Below the pieces are notes generated by a model. That model was given only the letters and a program-made list of their open reading frames with translations, was not told where the DNA came from and searched no databases. Below, in pieces: positions 22,236 through 33,400 of a DNA stretch of 64,000 nt. The translations under genes were made by a program, and so were the position numbers. The first letter of the stretch is position 1, and each line of letters opens with the position of its first letter. This stretch comes from Agriotes lineatus (Eukaryota > Arthropoda > Insecta > Coleoptera > Elateridae), in the NCBI GenBank assembly GCA_940337035.1, contig CALNHX010003000.1, positions 62,001 through 126,000 of the forward strand, written 5' to 3'.

Positions 22236-22370
22236 TTTAGAATAGCACGCGAGTATCATAACTAAGATCCATTTCTTCAGTAGTTCTTGGAGTCGATTTA
22301 ATTGGTTCATTTTGTATTCTGACTTCGTCGATTTGTTGATCAATTCTGCCGACTTCCTGTATGTGTTTCT
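22236..22370 (-). CDS. Candidate terminal exon, cytoplasmic tail of unknown protein
   Basis: On the minus strand an acceptor (ACTTTCAG, ending 22371; a second AG two bases on) opens a 44-codon frame reading KHIQEVGRIDQQIDEVRIQ, then EPIKSTPRTTEEMDLSYDT and RVLF before TAA at 22238-22236. It is polar, Ser/Thr-rich and coding-like, with no Met start. It lies between the TM-bearing exon at 22626-22813 and the start of the NRF-like gene. It may be the alternative or downstream last exon of the same transcript: from the second AG it is in phase 0. No family recognised. Confidence 0.4.
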
Positions 22371-22625
22371 CTGAAAGTTGATACAATACGTACTACTTCA
22401 TGAAAAAATCATTGCCTAATTAAACTACATCGCGAAACTTTTCCCTAAATTTATTGAACTAAATAAATTAATATGAACTTAGAATTCTTTCAAGTTATTG
22501 ATTTAAAACACCTTTTATCGCAAACAAGCATTTAATGTAGTCATATTATTACACTTTTTACAATTAGAAAAATATCGTTCTAATCTCAAAATCAAATATA
22601 ACATATTCTTCAATATCCCAAGGTT

Positions 22626-22813
22626 TTAGGCAACATTGCTCTGTTTCTTGACGCAATGCATTTTCTTCGTGTTAGTAATTAACGCAACAAAAACTACCAC
22701 AATAATTATAACAAGTAACATAGTGACAAAGCATATTATCGAAGCATGATCATTAAATACAAACTTATGAGGGTCACTCGATATATTTTCTGCCTCAACA
22801 CAAAACGGTGGAG
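22626..22813 (-). CDS. Candidate terminal exon with transmembrane helix, unknown protein
   Basis: A strong pyrimidine tract and acceptor (TTTTTGCCTCTTGCCTGCAG) end at 22814. The exon encodes PPFCVEAENISSDPHKFVF, then a hydrophobic helix IICFVTMLLVIIIVVVFVAL, then a short basic tail NTKKMHCVKKQSNVA and TAA at 22628. This is the layout of a single-pass type I membrane protein's last exon: short extracellular part, helix, basic stop-transfer. Upstream exons would lie to the right; none was found before the LINE at 23242. No family assigned. Confidence 0.5.
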
Positions 22814-22892
22814 CTGCAGGCAAGAGGCAAAAATGTCAATAGAATCTAACTGGAAAGTGTTTAGAGCATATATATAATACACATATATTGCT

Positions 22893-23142
22893 AGTAGGGC
22901 CTCGGAACGCTAGAAAACATTACGGCGCCGACATAGTCTCACTTAGAGTATAACGCGTCTCGTGCGCATGCGTGAGAATTCGAACTCCGCCTTTAGAAGC
23001 AAATTTTAAACTTGACCACTTCCCCATTGGGCGGACGACGCCGCCGCTCTTGCGCACCGCTCAGCGTTATACATTGAAGAGTTGGTTGTCTGTCTCACTT
23101 CCTTGGCAAGTTTCCCACTCATAGCCGCTAGCAATATAGTAA
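22893..23142. repeat. Possible short TIR element, GC-rich interior
   Basis: TATATTGCTAG near 22897 and its inverse CTAGCAATATAG near 23130 enclose about 250 bp of unusually GC-rich sequence (ACGCGTCTCGTGCGCATGCG, GGACGACGCCGCCGC). It could be a small DNA transposon; terminal match is only about 12 bp. Confidence 0.3.
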
Positions 23143-23273
23143 GTATTAGATATATGGTTTAGAGTTGAAAAAGGATTATAATAAAAACATATCGGGGGCT
23201 CTATCATTTTTACTACTGTCCTTTCAGAAGTACATACTGATTTGATAATTAAAATAGAATTTATAATGAAACA

Positions 23274-23651
23274 TTACAAGTTATTTCGGTTTTTTATTTT
23301 TCCACAAATTGTCTGCCATTCCTTCCTGTTCTTAGCCTTGTTTCTAGCTTCGTTCCAGCTATATCCTCTTGTGGCAAGTGTTTGGGCTACTTCTTGGTTC
23401 CAGCTTTTCTTGGGCCTTCCTTTGTTTTTCTTCTTATCCCATCCTGCCTCCCATATTTCTTTTACTAAATTGTCGTCTTTCATTTTTGCCAGATGTCCAA
23501 ACCAGCTAAGTTGTTTTTCATGGATTTTGTCGACTATCGCTGTAACTTGTAGTCTTTCTCTAATGGTTTCATTTCTAATTTTGTGTCTTCTAGTAATCCC
23601 CTCTATTTTTCTTAGAATTCGCAACTCCAGTGCCGTGATTTTTGATTTCAA
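23274..23651 (-). pseudogene. LINE C-terminal tail
   Basis: Reads MKSKITALELRILRKIEG, then TRRHKIRNETIRERLQV, KQLSWFGHLAKMKDDNLVK and GRPKKSWNQEV. This matches the conserved LINE tail (RxIxGxxRxDKIRN...WxGHxxRM...GRPxxxW), here with FGHL. It follows the RT after a frame change near 23650-23830. Confidence 0.75.
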
Positions 23652-23829
23652 ATTTTCCGTCAGAACCCATGATTCTCTCCCATATGTTAACGTTGGTACG
23701 AATACTGTCTTGTATACTTTTATTTTCGTTTTTTTTGCTCACTTCTTTTTTGTTTAGTAAACTGGGTTTTAACGCATGGAAGAGTTTCGTCGTTGACTTT
23801 ATTCTGTTTTCCATATCGGCTTCTATATT

Positions 23830-24963
23830 TCATTTTCTGTCAATGATGGCTCCCAGACATTTTAATTGATTTGTTACGTTTAGCAATTGCCCATCTATTA
23901 TTAGATTTATATTTTCTTCATCCTTTGTGACCGTTAGTATACCCCCCTGCCTAACTCCTTTTTGGGTATAAAAGTTTTTTGTGTAGCTGTTTTCTATTCG
24001 AATTAAGTTGTCAGTTCTGGTGTACATACTCTTAACTGCATTCAGAAGGTTGATCTGGATTTCTTTATTTTCTAACGCTTCCCAGATTCTGCTTCGTGGT
24101 ATAGTGTCAAATGCTTTTTCTAAATCTATTGCACACAGAAAAACCTTCCCATTTCCGCTCAATACTCTTTCAGATATTTGTCTTAGGGAGAATATCCAAT
24201 CCTGCGTACCCCTTCCCGGTCTAAATCCTGCTTGGGCTCCCAGTAAGGTGGGTTCTATATGTAGTCTTAATCTATTTTCCAATATTCTTTCATACATTTT
24301 TCCACCCACTGAGAGCAGAGATATTCTTCTGTAGTTATTACATAGTGTGACGTTTTCCTTCTTAAATATTGGCACTATTACTGCCAGCTTGTCTTCAGGT
24401 ACTTTTTTTGTTGTCAATGCCATGTTCATTATCCTGAGTAGTATTAAGTTTCCTTCTTTCCCCATAAATTTCAGAAATTCAGGTTTAATTACATCATATC
24501 CTGGAGCTTTTCCTATTTTTAGTTTGTTACGAGCTTGTGTTATCTCGTTTATTTATATCTCTTTTTCTGGGCCATACTCTTGTTAGGCTGTGTCACTTTC
24601 CTCGTCTTCTGCATCACTCACTTCGAACAGTTCTGAATAGTGTTGTAGCCATCTAGCCCTTCTTTCTGATTCAGTTGTCAGTATTACCCCTTCCTTATTT
24701 TTGATATATTGTTGCGTGGTTTTGTTTCCTTTTCCTAGATTTTTGAGTGTTCTGTACAGTAATTTTAAGTTTCCTTTGCCTTGTTCTTCCATTTTGCGCC
24801 CAAATTCTTCCCATGTCTTCTGTTTCGCTTCTTTTATTAATAAGTTTACTTTTTTCCTTTTTTCTTTGTAATTTTCGTGGTCATAGCTACTTCCCGATTT
24901 CAAATACAGTTTCCATGCCTTCTTTTTTCCCTCACTGCATTTTTTATTTGTGCGTTCCACCAA
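23830..24963 (-). pseudogene. LINE reverse transcriptase lacking its YADD block
   Basis: 24963-24583 is the linker before the RT (RRARWLQHYSELFEVSDAED). 24580-23830 is the RT: GKAPGYDVIKPEFLKF, YRRISLLSVGGKMYERIL, AGFRPGRGTQDWIFSLRQ, AIDLEKAFDTIP (first catalytic Asp), then KGVRQGGIL fused directly to TVTKDEENINLIIDGQLL. The segment that should hold the A/YADD motif and about 60-70 flanking residues is absent, so the enzyme cannot work. Confidence 0.8.
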
Positions 24964-25052
24964 GGGGTATGTTTCCTGTTTTGGGTGTATCTAACTGTTC
25001 CACATATTTTTCTCGCTGCTTCCAATGTTATATTTTTAAACGCTTCCCATAA

Positions 25053-26058
25053 TTATTCAAGATTTTCAATTTCCATTATTTTTTGTGTCTGTATCTGGTT
25101 TATAATTTCGGTTTGATCTGAGATTCTAATTTCCTCACTTTGTAATTTGTAACTTCTTACGTTTACCAACTCTTTTCTTCTCTTCTTCTCGGTATCCTTG
25201 TTCGTTTTTCCTTTATATCTAATTTCCATTAAGTAGTGGTCTGAACTTATTTCATAACCTCTCTTGACTCTAATATCATTTATTACATGGAGGTCTGAGT
25301 TCTTTGTTAATAGTAGTTGTATGATGGATTTTTCTTGTCTACTTTTAACCTCTTTGGTATATTTGTGTATGTCTTTGTGTTCGTAAAATGTATTTGCTAC
25401 TATTAATTCATTTATTTTACGAAAACCTATTATTCTATTACCATTTGAATTCTTTGTTCGCTCTCCATGTTTACCAACCGCTCCAGCGCCGTGTTTGTAG
25501 TCGTTTTCTACCCTACCATTAAAATCCCCTATTACCATATAATCTTCAACTTTATCCACCTGATCTTGTAGTTCTTGCCAATATTTTTCTTTATCATCTT
25601 TTCTATCATTTTCATTTGGACCGTAAACTATAAATATTGTGGTTTTCTTTTATTTATTATGTTCCATTGCAAACTCATAATTCTTTCATTGATAAAATTC
25701 CAATTTGATGCTAAACCAAAACTGTCGTTATGTATTAGACACCCGACACCCTCTTTCGCCCATTTATCTTTTCCAACTCCAATGTATATGAACAAGTGTC
25801 CATTTTTTAAGGTACAAACTCCTTGCCCTTCCTTTTTCGTATCTGTGAGAGCAATAAATTTCGTTCCTGTTTTTTTTCAAATTCTTCTATTAACTCGTCC
25901 TCTTTACCATTTATTCCTCTTACATTCCAATTACCAAATTTCCATTCATTTGTACATCTTTTTTCTTTCTTTTTCTTTTTGTATTTTACATTCCCTCTAG
26001 TATGTTTCCTTTTTGCATGTCCTGATTCATTGCCATTGTCGCCACCGATTTTTCCCAT
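25053..26058 (-). pseudogene. LINE AP-endonuclease remnant
   Basis: 26058-25807 contains WKFGNWNVRGINGKEDELI, the first endonuclease block (N/W-NVRG). After a disrupted stretch, 25559-25053 gives VEDYMVIGDFNGRVEND (GDFN block), VKRGYEISSDHYLMEIRY (SDHY/H catalytic block) and a linker. In an active LINE it nicks target DNA to prime reverse transcription. Frames are broken between the pieces. Confidence 0.75.
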
Positions 26059-26071
26059 CCTAAAATACTTT

Positions 26072-26753
26072 TCAGTTTTTTGCTTTATCGTTTATATCTA
26101 TTTTTGTTATAGTTTGCTCTGATGGGCTCCAGCGCCACAATTCCCCATCTATTTTTATCTTTTGGTAGCCTATTTTTACATGCTTTCCTGCTTTCCTTTG
26201 TTCATTTGCTTTATCTCTTATTATTTTCTGTATTTTCTTCTCTTCTTTAGTTTTGTCATTGTTGAAGAAGATTCTCATCTGTCTAAATCCTTTCAGTTTA
26301 TATTTATTCTTTAGCACCAACAATTTCTCGTCAAATGTCCATATTTCTATCCTAACCATATTGTTGTTGATCCTTGTCACATCTTTGATTTTTAGATCTA
26401 TATTTAGGAAGTCTCTAATTACTTTTTCTGCTGCTTCTTATATAATTCCCTTGTCTTCTGTGTCTATGGTATCCCAGACATTATCATTTTATTTTTTCTT
26501 CTTTCTTTATCTATTATATCGAGTTCCTTTTGGAGTTTTTTATTTTCCTGATGCACGGCATTCACTTTGTCTAACAAGAGCTCATTCTGCATCTTCAAAT
26601 TTTTTATTTCTTTTCGATCTTTTTTTGCTCTCCCCTTAGTTCTCGTAATTCCTTTCTCATCTCCTTAATATCTTCTTTATTTTCTTTTTGATCTCTTTTA
26701 ATGTCTTTAACGTCTAACATCAATTGTCTCATCATATCCTTCAAGTCCTCCAT
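26072..26753 (-). pseudogene. LINE ORF1 remnant
   Basis: ATG at 26753 begins MEDLKDMMRQLMLDVKDIK, followed by a heptad-rich, highly charged stretch (KRDQKENKEDIKEMRKEL), a likely coiled coil as in trimeric LINE ORF1 proteins that bind RNA. It is interrupted after KKIEKK. The later part (26380-26072) reads NNNMVRIEIWTFDEKLLV... KEEKKIQKIIRDKANEQRK... KVKIGYQKIKIDGELWRW, resembling the C-terminal RNA-binding half. The two halves are in different frames. Confidence 0.6.
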
Positions 26754-27170
26754 ATCTTATTTATTTTCATTCTTCTTTGTTGGGGTTCTTTTAATTTTTA
26801 CGTTCTTATTAAAAATAGAGGGGCCGCTTCTTACTACCTTCTTCCCATGTGCTACTTTCGTCAGTTACGCTATATTTTGATCCTCTCTCGTACATTTATA
26901 TTTCGTATCTGTTATGCTGTCGAACTTCACCTTTAGCTCGCCTGTTTGACACTGTTATCACAATCACTTTATTTTATCTAATTTTTTACGTAAGTTATTG
27001 TCGTTAATTTAGCGCGCCGCTTTATTTCCGCAGTTCGTGAGTACTTGTGCCACTTAATGTATCGCGCTTTAGCTCGGCTTTTAACATTTCGCGTTCTCTT
27101 TTAGCCGCGCCGCTGGGTTTCTTCTCGCGCTCGCGTCAGCTGTACGCACAAAACAATGCTGTACGTTTGG

Positions 27171-30100
27171 CAAGGTCTGACCTTCGTAGCCCGTCTATAT
27201 GCTTTTATTCCTGTAGTTATTAATTCATTAAAGAAACCTTCACTTCTCACTGAATCAGCACACTCTAGTGCTCTCCCCAGACAACAAATACTTATTAAAT
27301 CCCTTTAATTTAACTCCTAAAACGCAATTTTTACGCCTCTGGTAGACGTGGCCGCATACACGGTTGTCGCGTCGTACCCATGTCGGTTTTTTATTTTTAT
27401 AAAAGGTAATTGATTTCCAATTTAGTACTAATCCAGTCATAGTTAAACATCTTTACACTAGTAAAAATGTTCCAAAAATATTGGGCGGACATCATCCATG
27501 ACTAGAATTGCAAACTTTTTAGAGAGGGCATCCCTATATGTTAATATAACTTACTAAAACTTGACCGCAAAAATAATGAAATAAAGCTTTAAATTCGTTC
27601 AAAATTTATTGTATATTTGCTGAAATGTTGGTACAAGCATTTTTAAAATGTATTATAGTGCTCTTGAGAAGTTCTGAAATCCTTTTTGGAAATGTTTCAA
27701 ATATCATTAACTTGTAGCCTTCTGCATTTTTAGTGCAATATTTGTAAAGCCTCTGAAACCTCCAAAATACAGTAACAATATAGTAAACTGAGAACAATTA
27801 CGCAACACTTCAATGTAAGCGAATAGGGAGCTGTGAATACTTAAATAGCGTAACCAAAAGCGTTTAATATGCCGGTTAAGCTACTCCAGAGGTGGAAGTG
27901 TTAGCACTGAACTGATCAAAAACGATTACGGACACCACCAATTGGATTGTTCAATAGCTAGCAATTCTAAGTTGAAAGATTCTTCGGTGTTATAGTAATA
28001 ACAACTTACAATGAAAGGGAGATTGCAAAATTGTCTGTTGAATTCAATGTCGATCATGGAAACCATCTTCAATCTAACCTAGGTGCTGTTGGGGATGGGA
28101 TCAACGTAGATGAATGGTGCAGACCGCACAAGTGAAGTCAAAGCTGAACGGTGACGCAACAAAATTCATGAACTGAAAAACCTACATGTCCAAGTCCAAA
28201 ATAAAAACCCAAAATCCATCCACAAAGGAAAACACGCTTTCAAGAGTAATTCAGTGAGCCTTCCATACGAAATTCCGTAAATATTTCAATACGGAAATAT
28301 GAAAATACGACAATATGCGAAGCTATAGACCCAAAAAGCAAAATCCCTTAATCAATAGAACGCCATTAGCGTACAGGCGAGGGGTGCCTAAAAATTATTC
28401 ACTTCTGACGTAAATCAACTCAACGCTGTCTCCCTAGTAATACGTAGCATAATCACGAGGTGTAGATTTACCGAAAACCATCTAAAATAGAATTGAACTG
28501 TGTAAAGTCAAATTAACAAGACATGCCTTTACGGCTGACTCTCCAAGAACTACAGTTTCCATGCCGTCTTTCCTAAATCTCACCATTATCCAACAATTTT
28601 TGAGAAACTAAGGGAAAACCGCAACCATTTCAATCTTCAAATTTTATTTTAAATACCAGATACTAGTCCATTAAGATTGAAAACTGATATGTTTTTAATT
28701 TATCCCGGTTCACTCGACAACCAAAACAAAACCAGGCGGAAGTGACTAAAGAATCGTGCTAATGTTCACGACAACCAAATGCACAACCTTCAGAAACATG
28801 TTATGTAATACATCAGAAACTAACTGCAAATGCCTGAAAAGCTATTGAATACGAGATATCACGTGCAGATTCGCTCAAATAAGACACGCAATGTGATATC
28901 TAAAATAAGCTGTCAAATAAATTTACACAAGTGGTACAATAGACACCCTCTAGTGTTCTCAAATGTCAGCTGTAAAGCTTCAGTATGTCCAAAGAAACTC
29001 ACTCTGACAGGTAAACATTTCGTTTACAAACAGGCGAGTATGTAAAAGTTACGAGAACTAATTAAACGAAACAATACTTTCAGAAAGGCTTAACAAAATT
29101 AGGGGACAGCACATTAATCATGAAGAAGTAATACGAGAAATCCCCAAAACCAAAGGTATATACATATGTAACAAATCTCAATGATAACCTATGGCAGTTA
29201 AAATCGTCTATATTCTTTAAATTTGCAGAGCAAATAAATAGTTTTAGCTAGGGTGATGCAGAGCATTATAGCTAAGGTAAATAAGGAAAAGTAGAGGTTA
29301 ACGTCAAAATGACCATAATAATTTATTTAATAAAGGTGTTATGCTAATTCGATAAAACAGTGCTTAGTCAAAAACTTATTTTAAGCTTCCTGAAGCTTTT
29401 CTGAAAGCTTACTGAAAATTTTCTATAAATTGCGTAGACCTTTTTGCAAACCTCTGAAAATTATGCTAAAAGATGTTACAAATTTGCATGAAATTCGCTT
29501 AAATTTACTGCTTATGTCATAAGGGTGTCTATTTTAAATAGTGACCACTGAAGGTTTTAGAATAGGTAACCCATCGATCAATTCAGAAATAACTTCGTGT
29601 TTTATATTTTTAATATATTACACTGATATATGAATGTAATAAAAATGATTAAAATGACTCTTATTTGTTGGGTCGGGTGTTCACATCCTAGCAAGTATTA
29701 TTAAATTATAGAAACTTATTCAAATACATTTTCCATCAAATTCAATATTTGGGTTTTTTATGATAATTTTAAAAAGTATAAGCTTTCAATAATATGCATT
29801 TAACTAATGGGATAGCTTCTATGTGAAAAGTATAGCTAATGGGAGCTCAAGCTCAATTATGGCGTTCCAACCTAACAAATGGTGCCAAACAAATTTGCTT
29901 TTATTCGATAAATATTTTAACTTTACGCCATTACACGTTTTCTATGCGACAACAAAAGCTTAAGTAAATAGACGCTACAAAACAAAACACTCAGGTGACT
30001 CTCTTGCCGGAGGTTGATATAAAAGAGACGCCACTTCACAATGTTAAGAATACTGCTCTCTAGAATCACTTTTCTGACCTGTTCTGCTGCTGCTGCGGTG

Positions 30101-30477
30101 GATAATAGGGCTCCAAAGAACTCCGCAGTAAATCCCACGTCGCTGTAGGCCTCTGCGCTGATGTATATAGTTGCAATGACCCATACACCTTGCTTGGTTG
30201 TCTTCCGAAACTTGCACCACTCGGTCTTTTGCTCCGTCCTAGGGCTCTAAACTGCTCCAGGACAGATCGTTGCTTCGTTGACACTCGCCTTATACTTCAA
30301 TTACGCTGCCTGCTCATCCAAAAACTGTCTCGGAAACGCCAACTACTGCTCGACCAACTTTGAAGCACAATTTTACCTGGGCGGAAGCACTACCAATACC
30401 AACCAAACTTCTACAGTTTCTACAAAATACTCCCAATAAATTATAGAACTTATAATTAAAACTGGGGTATTTATTTA
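27171..30477. other. 3.3-kb stretch without recognised genes
   Basis: No coding family seen on either strand. Loose CTGAAA/GCTTACTGAAAATT arrays at 27560-27760 and 29370-29480. The GC-richer block 30040-30440 has a triplet CTG run (GCTGCTGCTGC near 30082) and, on the minus strand, a CAG-rich frame ending at a GTCAGA donor-like site; it could be a non-coding first exon or repeat debris. Confidence 0.4.
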
Positions 30478-30792
30478 TTGATAAAAGTAAAGTTCAGGGC
30501 GCTTCATTCCACATGTAGGAATATGGCCTGAGACAAGGCGAGTCAGGGTCGCCGAAATATCTCTTTCCGAAACCCACTCAATCTGGTACACCGTTAACGG
30601 CGTATTGGGTGATGTGGTTAGCATCACGCCTTCGACGACTGCCTTACTTTCCGTACTTCCACAACCGTGGTTTCGGTATCCAATTTTTAAAGCGACTAGG
30701 TGGGCCGCCCGCCAGTTGCCAGATGTGGGAATTGAATCCCACACCGTAGCACCGCAGTCAAATTTCTCTAACCTCTGGGCCACGCTGGCGAT
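30478..30792 (-). repeat. tRNA-derived SINE, family B, copy 1
   Basis: The minus-strand head begins CGCCAGCGTGGCCCAGAGGT (A box) and has GGGATTCAATTCCCAC (B box), then TGGCGGGCGGCCCACC-like body matching the copy at 49757. The 3' tail is CCCTGAACTTTACTTTTATC, then AATAAATAAATA. TTGATAA-like words on both flanks may be the target duplication. Confidence 0.75.
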
Positions 30793-31244
30793 ATCTATTT
30801 TGATAATTTAAGTTTAAATTGGGAAGCCAAAATGAACAGCCACCAAGCTTCGCTTCCTATTCCCCATTGTTTTGTTTGCATATTTTATTGTTGCCATGGC
30901 AATACAAAACCTACTACAAATCAGCACACTATGGAACATTTTTTAATATTATTTGACCTTCATGAAATGTTATTAATTACAGTAATAATTATGGAGGTTA
31001 AAAATTGTGTTCATAGCAACATATTGAAAGATTCGAGTAACAACTTATACGACTAATCAAAACTGGTGCATTTTATTCTAAGTTCAAGGAGTCGTAATTT
31101 AAAATGGGCACTCTCTATAATGCATATGATAATCTTATGGTTCGTAAGTTTAAGTAACTTTTCGATATTGCTCATTTCATAATTTTTAACATTTTAATAT
31201 ACCCTTCCATATCCGTTTTTTACTTCGCCTTGCTAATCCATTTA

Positions 31245-31615
31245 TCTTTATATATATATAATTCTTCTGTACGTGTGTATGTGACTGAACTCCTCCTAAA
31301 CGGCTGGACCGATTTTGATGAAATTTTTTGTGTGTATTTGAGTGGGTCCCTGAATGGTTTAGATTCACAATTGGACCCGGTAGGTGGCGCTGCAATCGGG
31401 TTCTAGGAATTTCTTGAATTTTTTTTTGACAAATTTCTTTTTTAATTTTTTTTAAAGATATCTCGCATATCAGAACATATAACCCTAAAATTTCACCCCC
31501 CACCAACCCTCAATATTTTTTAAAATAAATAAAATCAAAAATTCGAAAATCGAAAAAACCTTTGCTGAACCTGCTAATAGCAGGCAAACCAACGTTCGGA
31601 CAGGACAACGTCTGT
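31245..31615 (+). mobile_element. Helitron-like element, truncated copy
   Basis: Starts A|TCTTTATATATATATAAT and matches the element at 31803 closely over about 370 bp, including TCCTCCTAAACGGCTGGACC, the GTAGGTGGCGCTGCAA block and one GCTAATAGCAGGC unit. It lacks the CTAG end. Confidence 0.65.
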
Positions 31616-31802
31616 CGGGTCCCCCAAAATTTCACCCCCCCCCCCAACCCCTAATATTTTGATATCGCAGGGTCTATTAGAGATGACGTAAGGCCCAGGT
31701 GGTTGAGCTCCACAATACACCTGCATATTATACGTATAAAACGTTTGTGAGTCACAGAGGGCGTAAATGTTTAATCCATACTTGGCCTGCTTTTGAGCCA
31801 TA

Positions 31803-32333
31803 TCTTTATATATATATAATTCTTCTGTACGTGTGTATGTGACTGAACTCCTCCTAAACGGCTGGACCGATTTTGATGAAATTTTTTGTGTGTGTTTGAG
31901 TGGGTCCCTGGATGGTTTACATTGACAATTGGACCCAGTAGGTGGCGCTGCAAGCGGGTTCTAGGATTTTTTTTAATTTTTGACGAATTTCTTTGTTTTA
32001 ATTTTTTGAAGATTTCTCGCATATCAGAACATATAACCCCAAAATTTCACCCCCCCCCACCACCCCCCAATATGTTTTAAAATGAAAAAAATCGAAAATT
32101 CGAAAATCGAAAAAAAGTTTGCTGAACCCGCTAATAGCAGGCAGCGGGCAGGACAACGTCTGTCGGATCCGCTAATAGCAGGCACCGGGCAGGACGTCTG
32201 TGGGGTCCGCTAATAGCAGGCAGCGGGCAGGACAACGTCTGTCGGGTCCGCTAATAGCAGGCACCGGGCAGGACGTCTGTCGGGTCCGCTAATAGCAAGT
32301 AGCGGGCAGGACAAATCCTGTCGGGTCCGCTAG
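31803..32333 (+). mobile_element. Non-autonomous Helitron
   Basis: 5' end TCTTTATATATATATAATTC preceded by A (31802); 3' end CCGCTAG followed by T (32334). This is the Helitron rule: TC start, CTAG end, insertion between A and T, no target duplication. A hairpin CAGGA...TCCTG lies about 15 bases before the end. The 3' part is a minisatellite (32130-32328). No coding sequence. Confidence 0.75.
32130..32328 (+). repeat. A/B alternating minisatellite at Helitron 3' end
   Basis: Five units, each beginning GCTAATAGCA: 41 bp (32130), 38 bp (32171), 41 bp (32209), 38 bp (32250) and 41 bp (32288). Long units have GCAGCGGGCAGGACAACG; short ones GCACCGGGCAGGACG. This is higher-order A-B-A-B-A' order. 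The last unit carries the terminal hairpin. Confidence 0.85.
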
Positions 32334-32639
32334 TTGGCAATAATACTAAAAAGATGTACCTGATTATCAGGAATTATTTGTTCTTTTTTATAATTAGGAT
32401 CAATTACAACAAATTATCTGCATTTAAAATAAATCACAATTCTTCCAACTAAAATTCAACTATTCTACTTGTACTCATCAATAAAATGCTGACCAACGTA
32501 CTGTGTGTTTTCTAAGTAGGTTAAATATAAATGGGGCGATTCCTCACGTAATTTTATAAGGAAAAGTTGTGATAAAGATGGGTACTCAGAGTTTTAATTT
32601 TCAAGATACAGTGTTGAAATTTTGTATTTATTTTAAACT

Positions 32640-33240
32640 AATTACATTATAGCAGATGTTCAAAATGTCTACCTACAGCCATAACACATGCTTCAATTCG
32701 ACGTCTAATGGACTGTCAAACGCGTTTGAAAATGCTGAGGGTGTCTCAGAGCCCTGTATAATAAGGTTTCGAAGGTCTTGTTCGTTTTCAATTGGGCTTG
32801 TATAAACGAGTGGTGTTAAAAAAAATCCGCAAGAAAAATCAAAATGATTGAGGTCTGGTAATCAGCCATGGATGTGGATCTCGCCCTATCCAACGGCCAG
32901 AATATCTAGTGTTTAGAAGTTTATGTACAAAATGTGAAGGAGCATTGTCCTGCACACCCCATAGTAGTTTTCTTAGTCTGACAGGCGCATCGTTTAAAAG
33001 AGGTCCAAGTTCATATACAAGAAATTTATGATATGATTCGTCTTTCAGTCGTAAACGGAGGAAAAATGGTCCAATACAATATTATAAAACATTTACAGAA
33101 AACTTATGCTGGATCCATGTTTCAACTATCTTGTGTGGATTTTCTTTGAACCATATGTAGTTGTTATTAAAAATTAATGATTTTATCTCTGGAGAAGTTG
33201 GCTTCACTTTGTCCTTGCTAAAACCCATCGACACCTATTT
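32640..33240 (-). pseudogene. Mariner/IS630-type transposase C-terminal remnant
   Basis: Minus-strand pieces: NNYIWFKENPHKIVETW, LKDESYHKFLVYELGPLL, VRLRKLLWGVQDNAPSHF (second catalytic Asp region, normally QDGAPxHF), NTRYSGRWIGRDP (as in the FPGRWIGRxGP motif), then a broken region where the third Asp motif RSPDL should be, and finally RRRIEACVMAVGRHFEHLL. This is the C-terminal half of the mariner-like transposase group widespread in insects. Several stops and a damaged catalytic motif make it inactive. No terminal repeats identified. Confidence 0.75.
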
Positions 33241-33400
33241 ATACTAAGAGGATAAGCATTTGGTAGCAAAGTCTGGATTCGTTAAATATAATACTGAGGC
33301 AACAGATCTTCTTTTAAAACAGTTCAGTTTTCTGGTACAAATTTATGAATTCAAGAATCTCTTCAAGTCGTGGAATTCTAACAGTGTTACACGTGAAATA

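Larger units (their letters stand above)
23242..27170 (-). mobile_element. APE-type non-LTR retrotransposon, degraded, minus strand
   Basis: Reading from right to left: a GC-rich 5' leader (about 27170-26760), an ORF1 with coiled-coil start, an AP-endonuclease region, a reverse transcriptase and a C-terminal tail. Frame changes separate each piece. The RT jumps from GVRQGGIL straight to TVTKDEENI, so the YADD catalytic block is deleted. Clade uncertain: the VRQGG motif and the KxxW(F/Y)GHL tail suggest an L1- or RTE-like arthropod element. Confidence 0.85.

Noticed and set aside
23242..26639. Several plus-strand frames of 70-170 codons rich in Phe, Leu and Ser
   Set aside because: They are antisense to the LINE pieces that show recognisable RT and endonuclease motifs on the minus strand.
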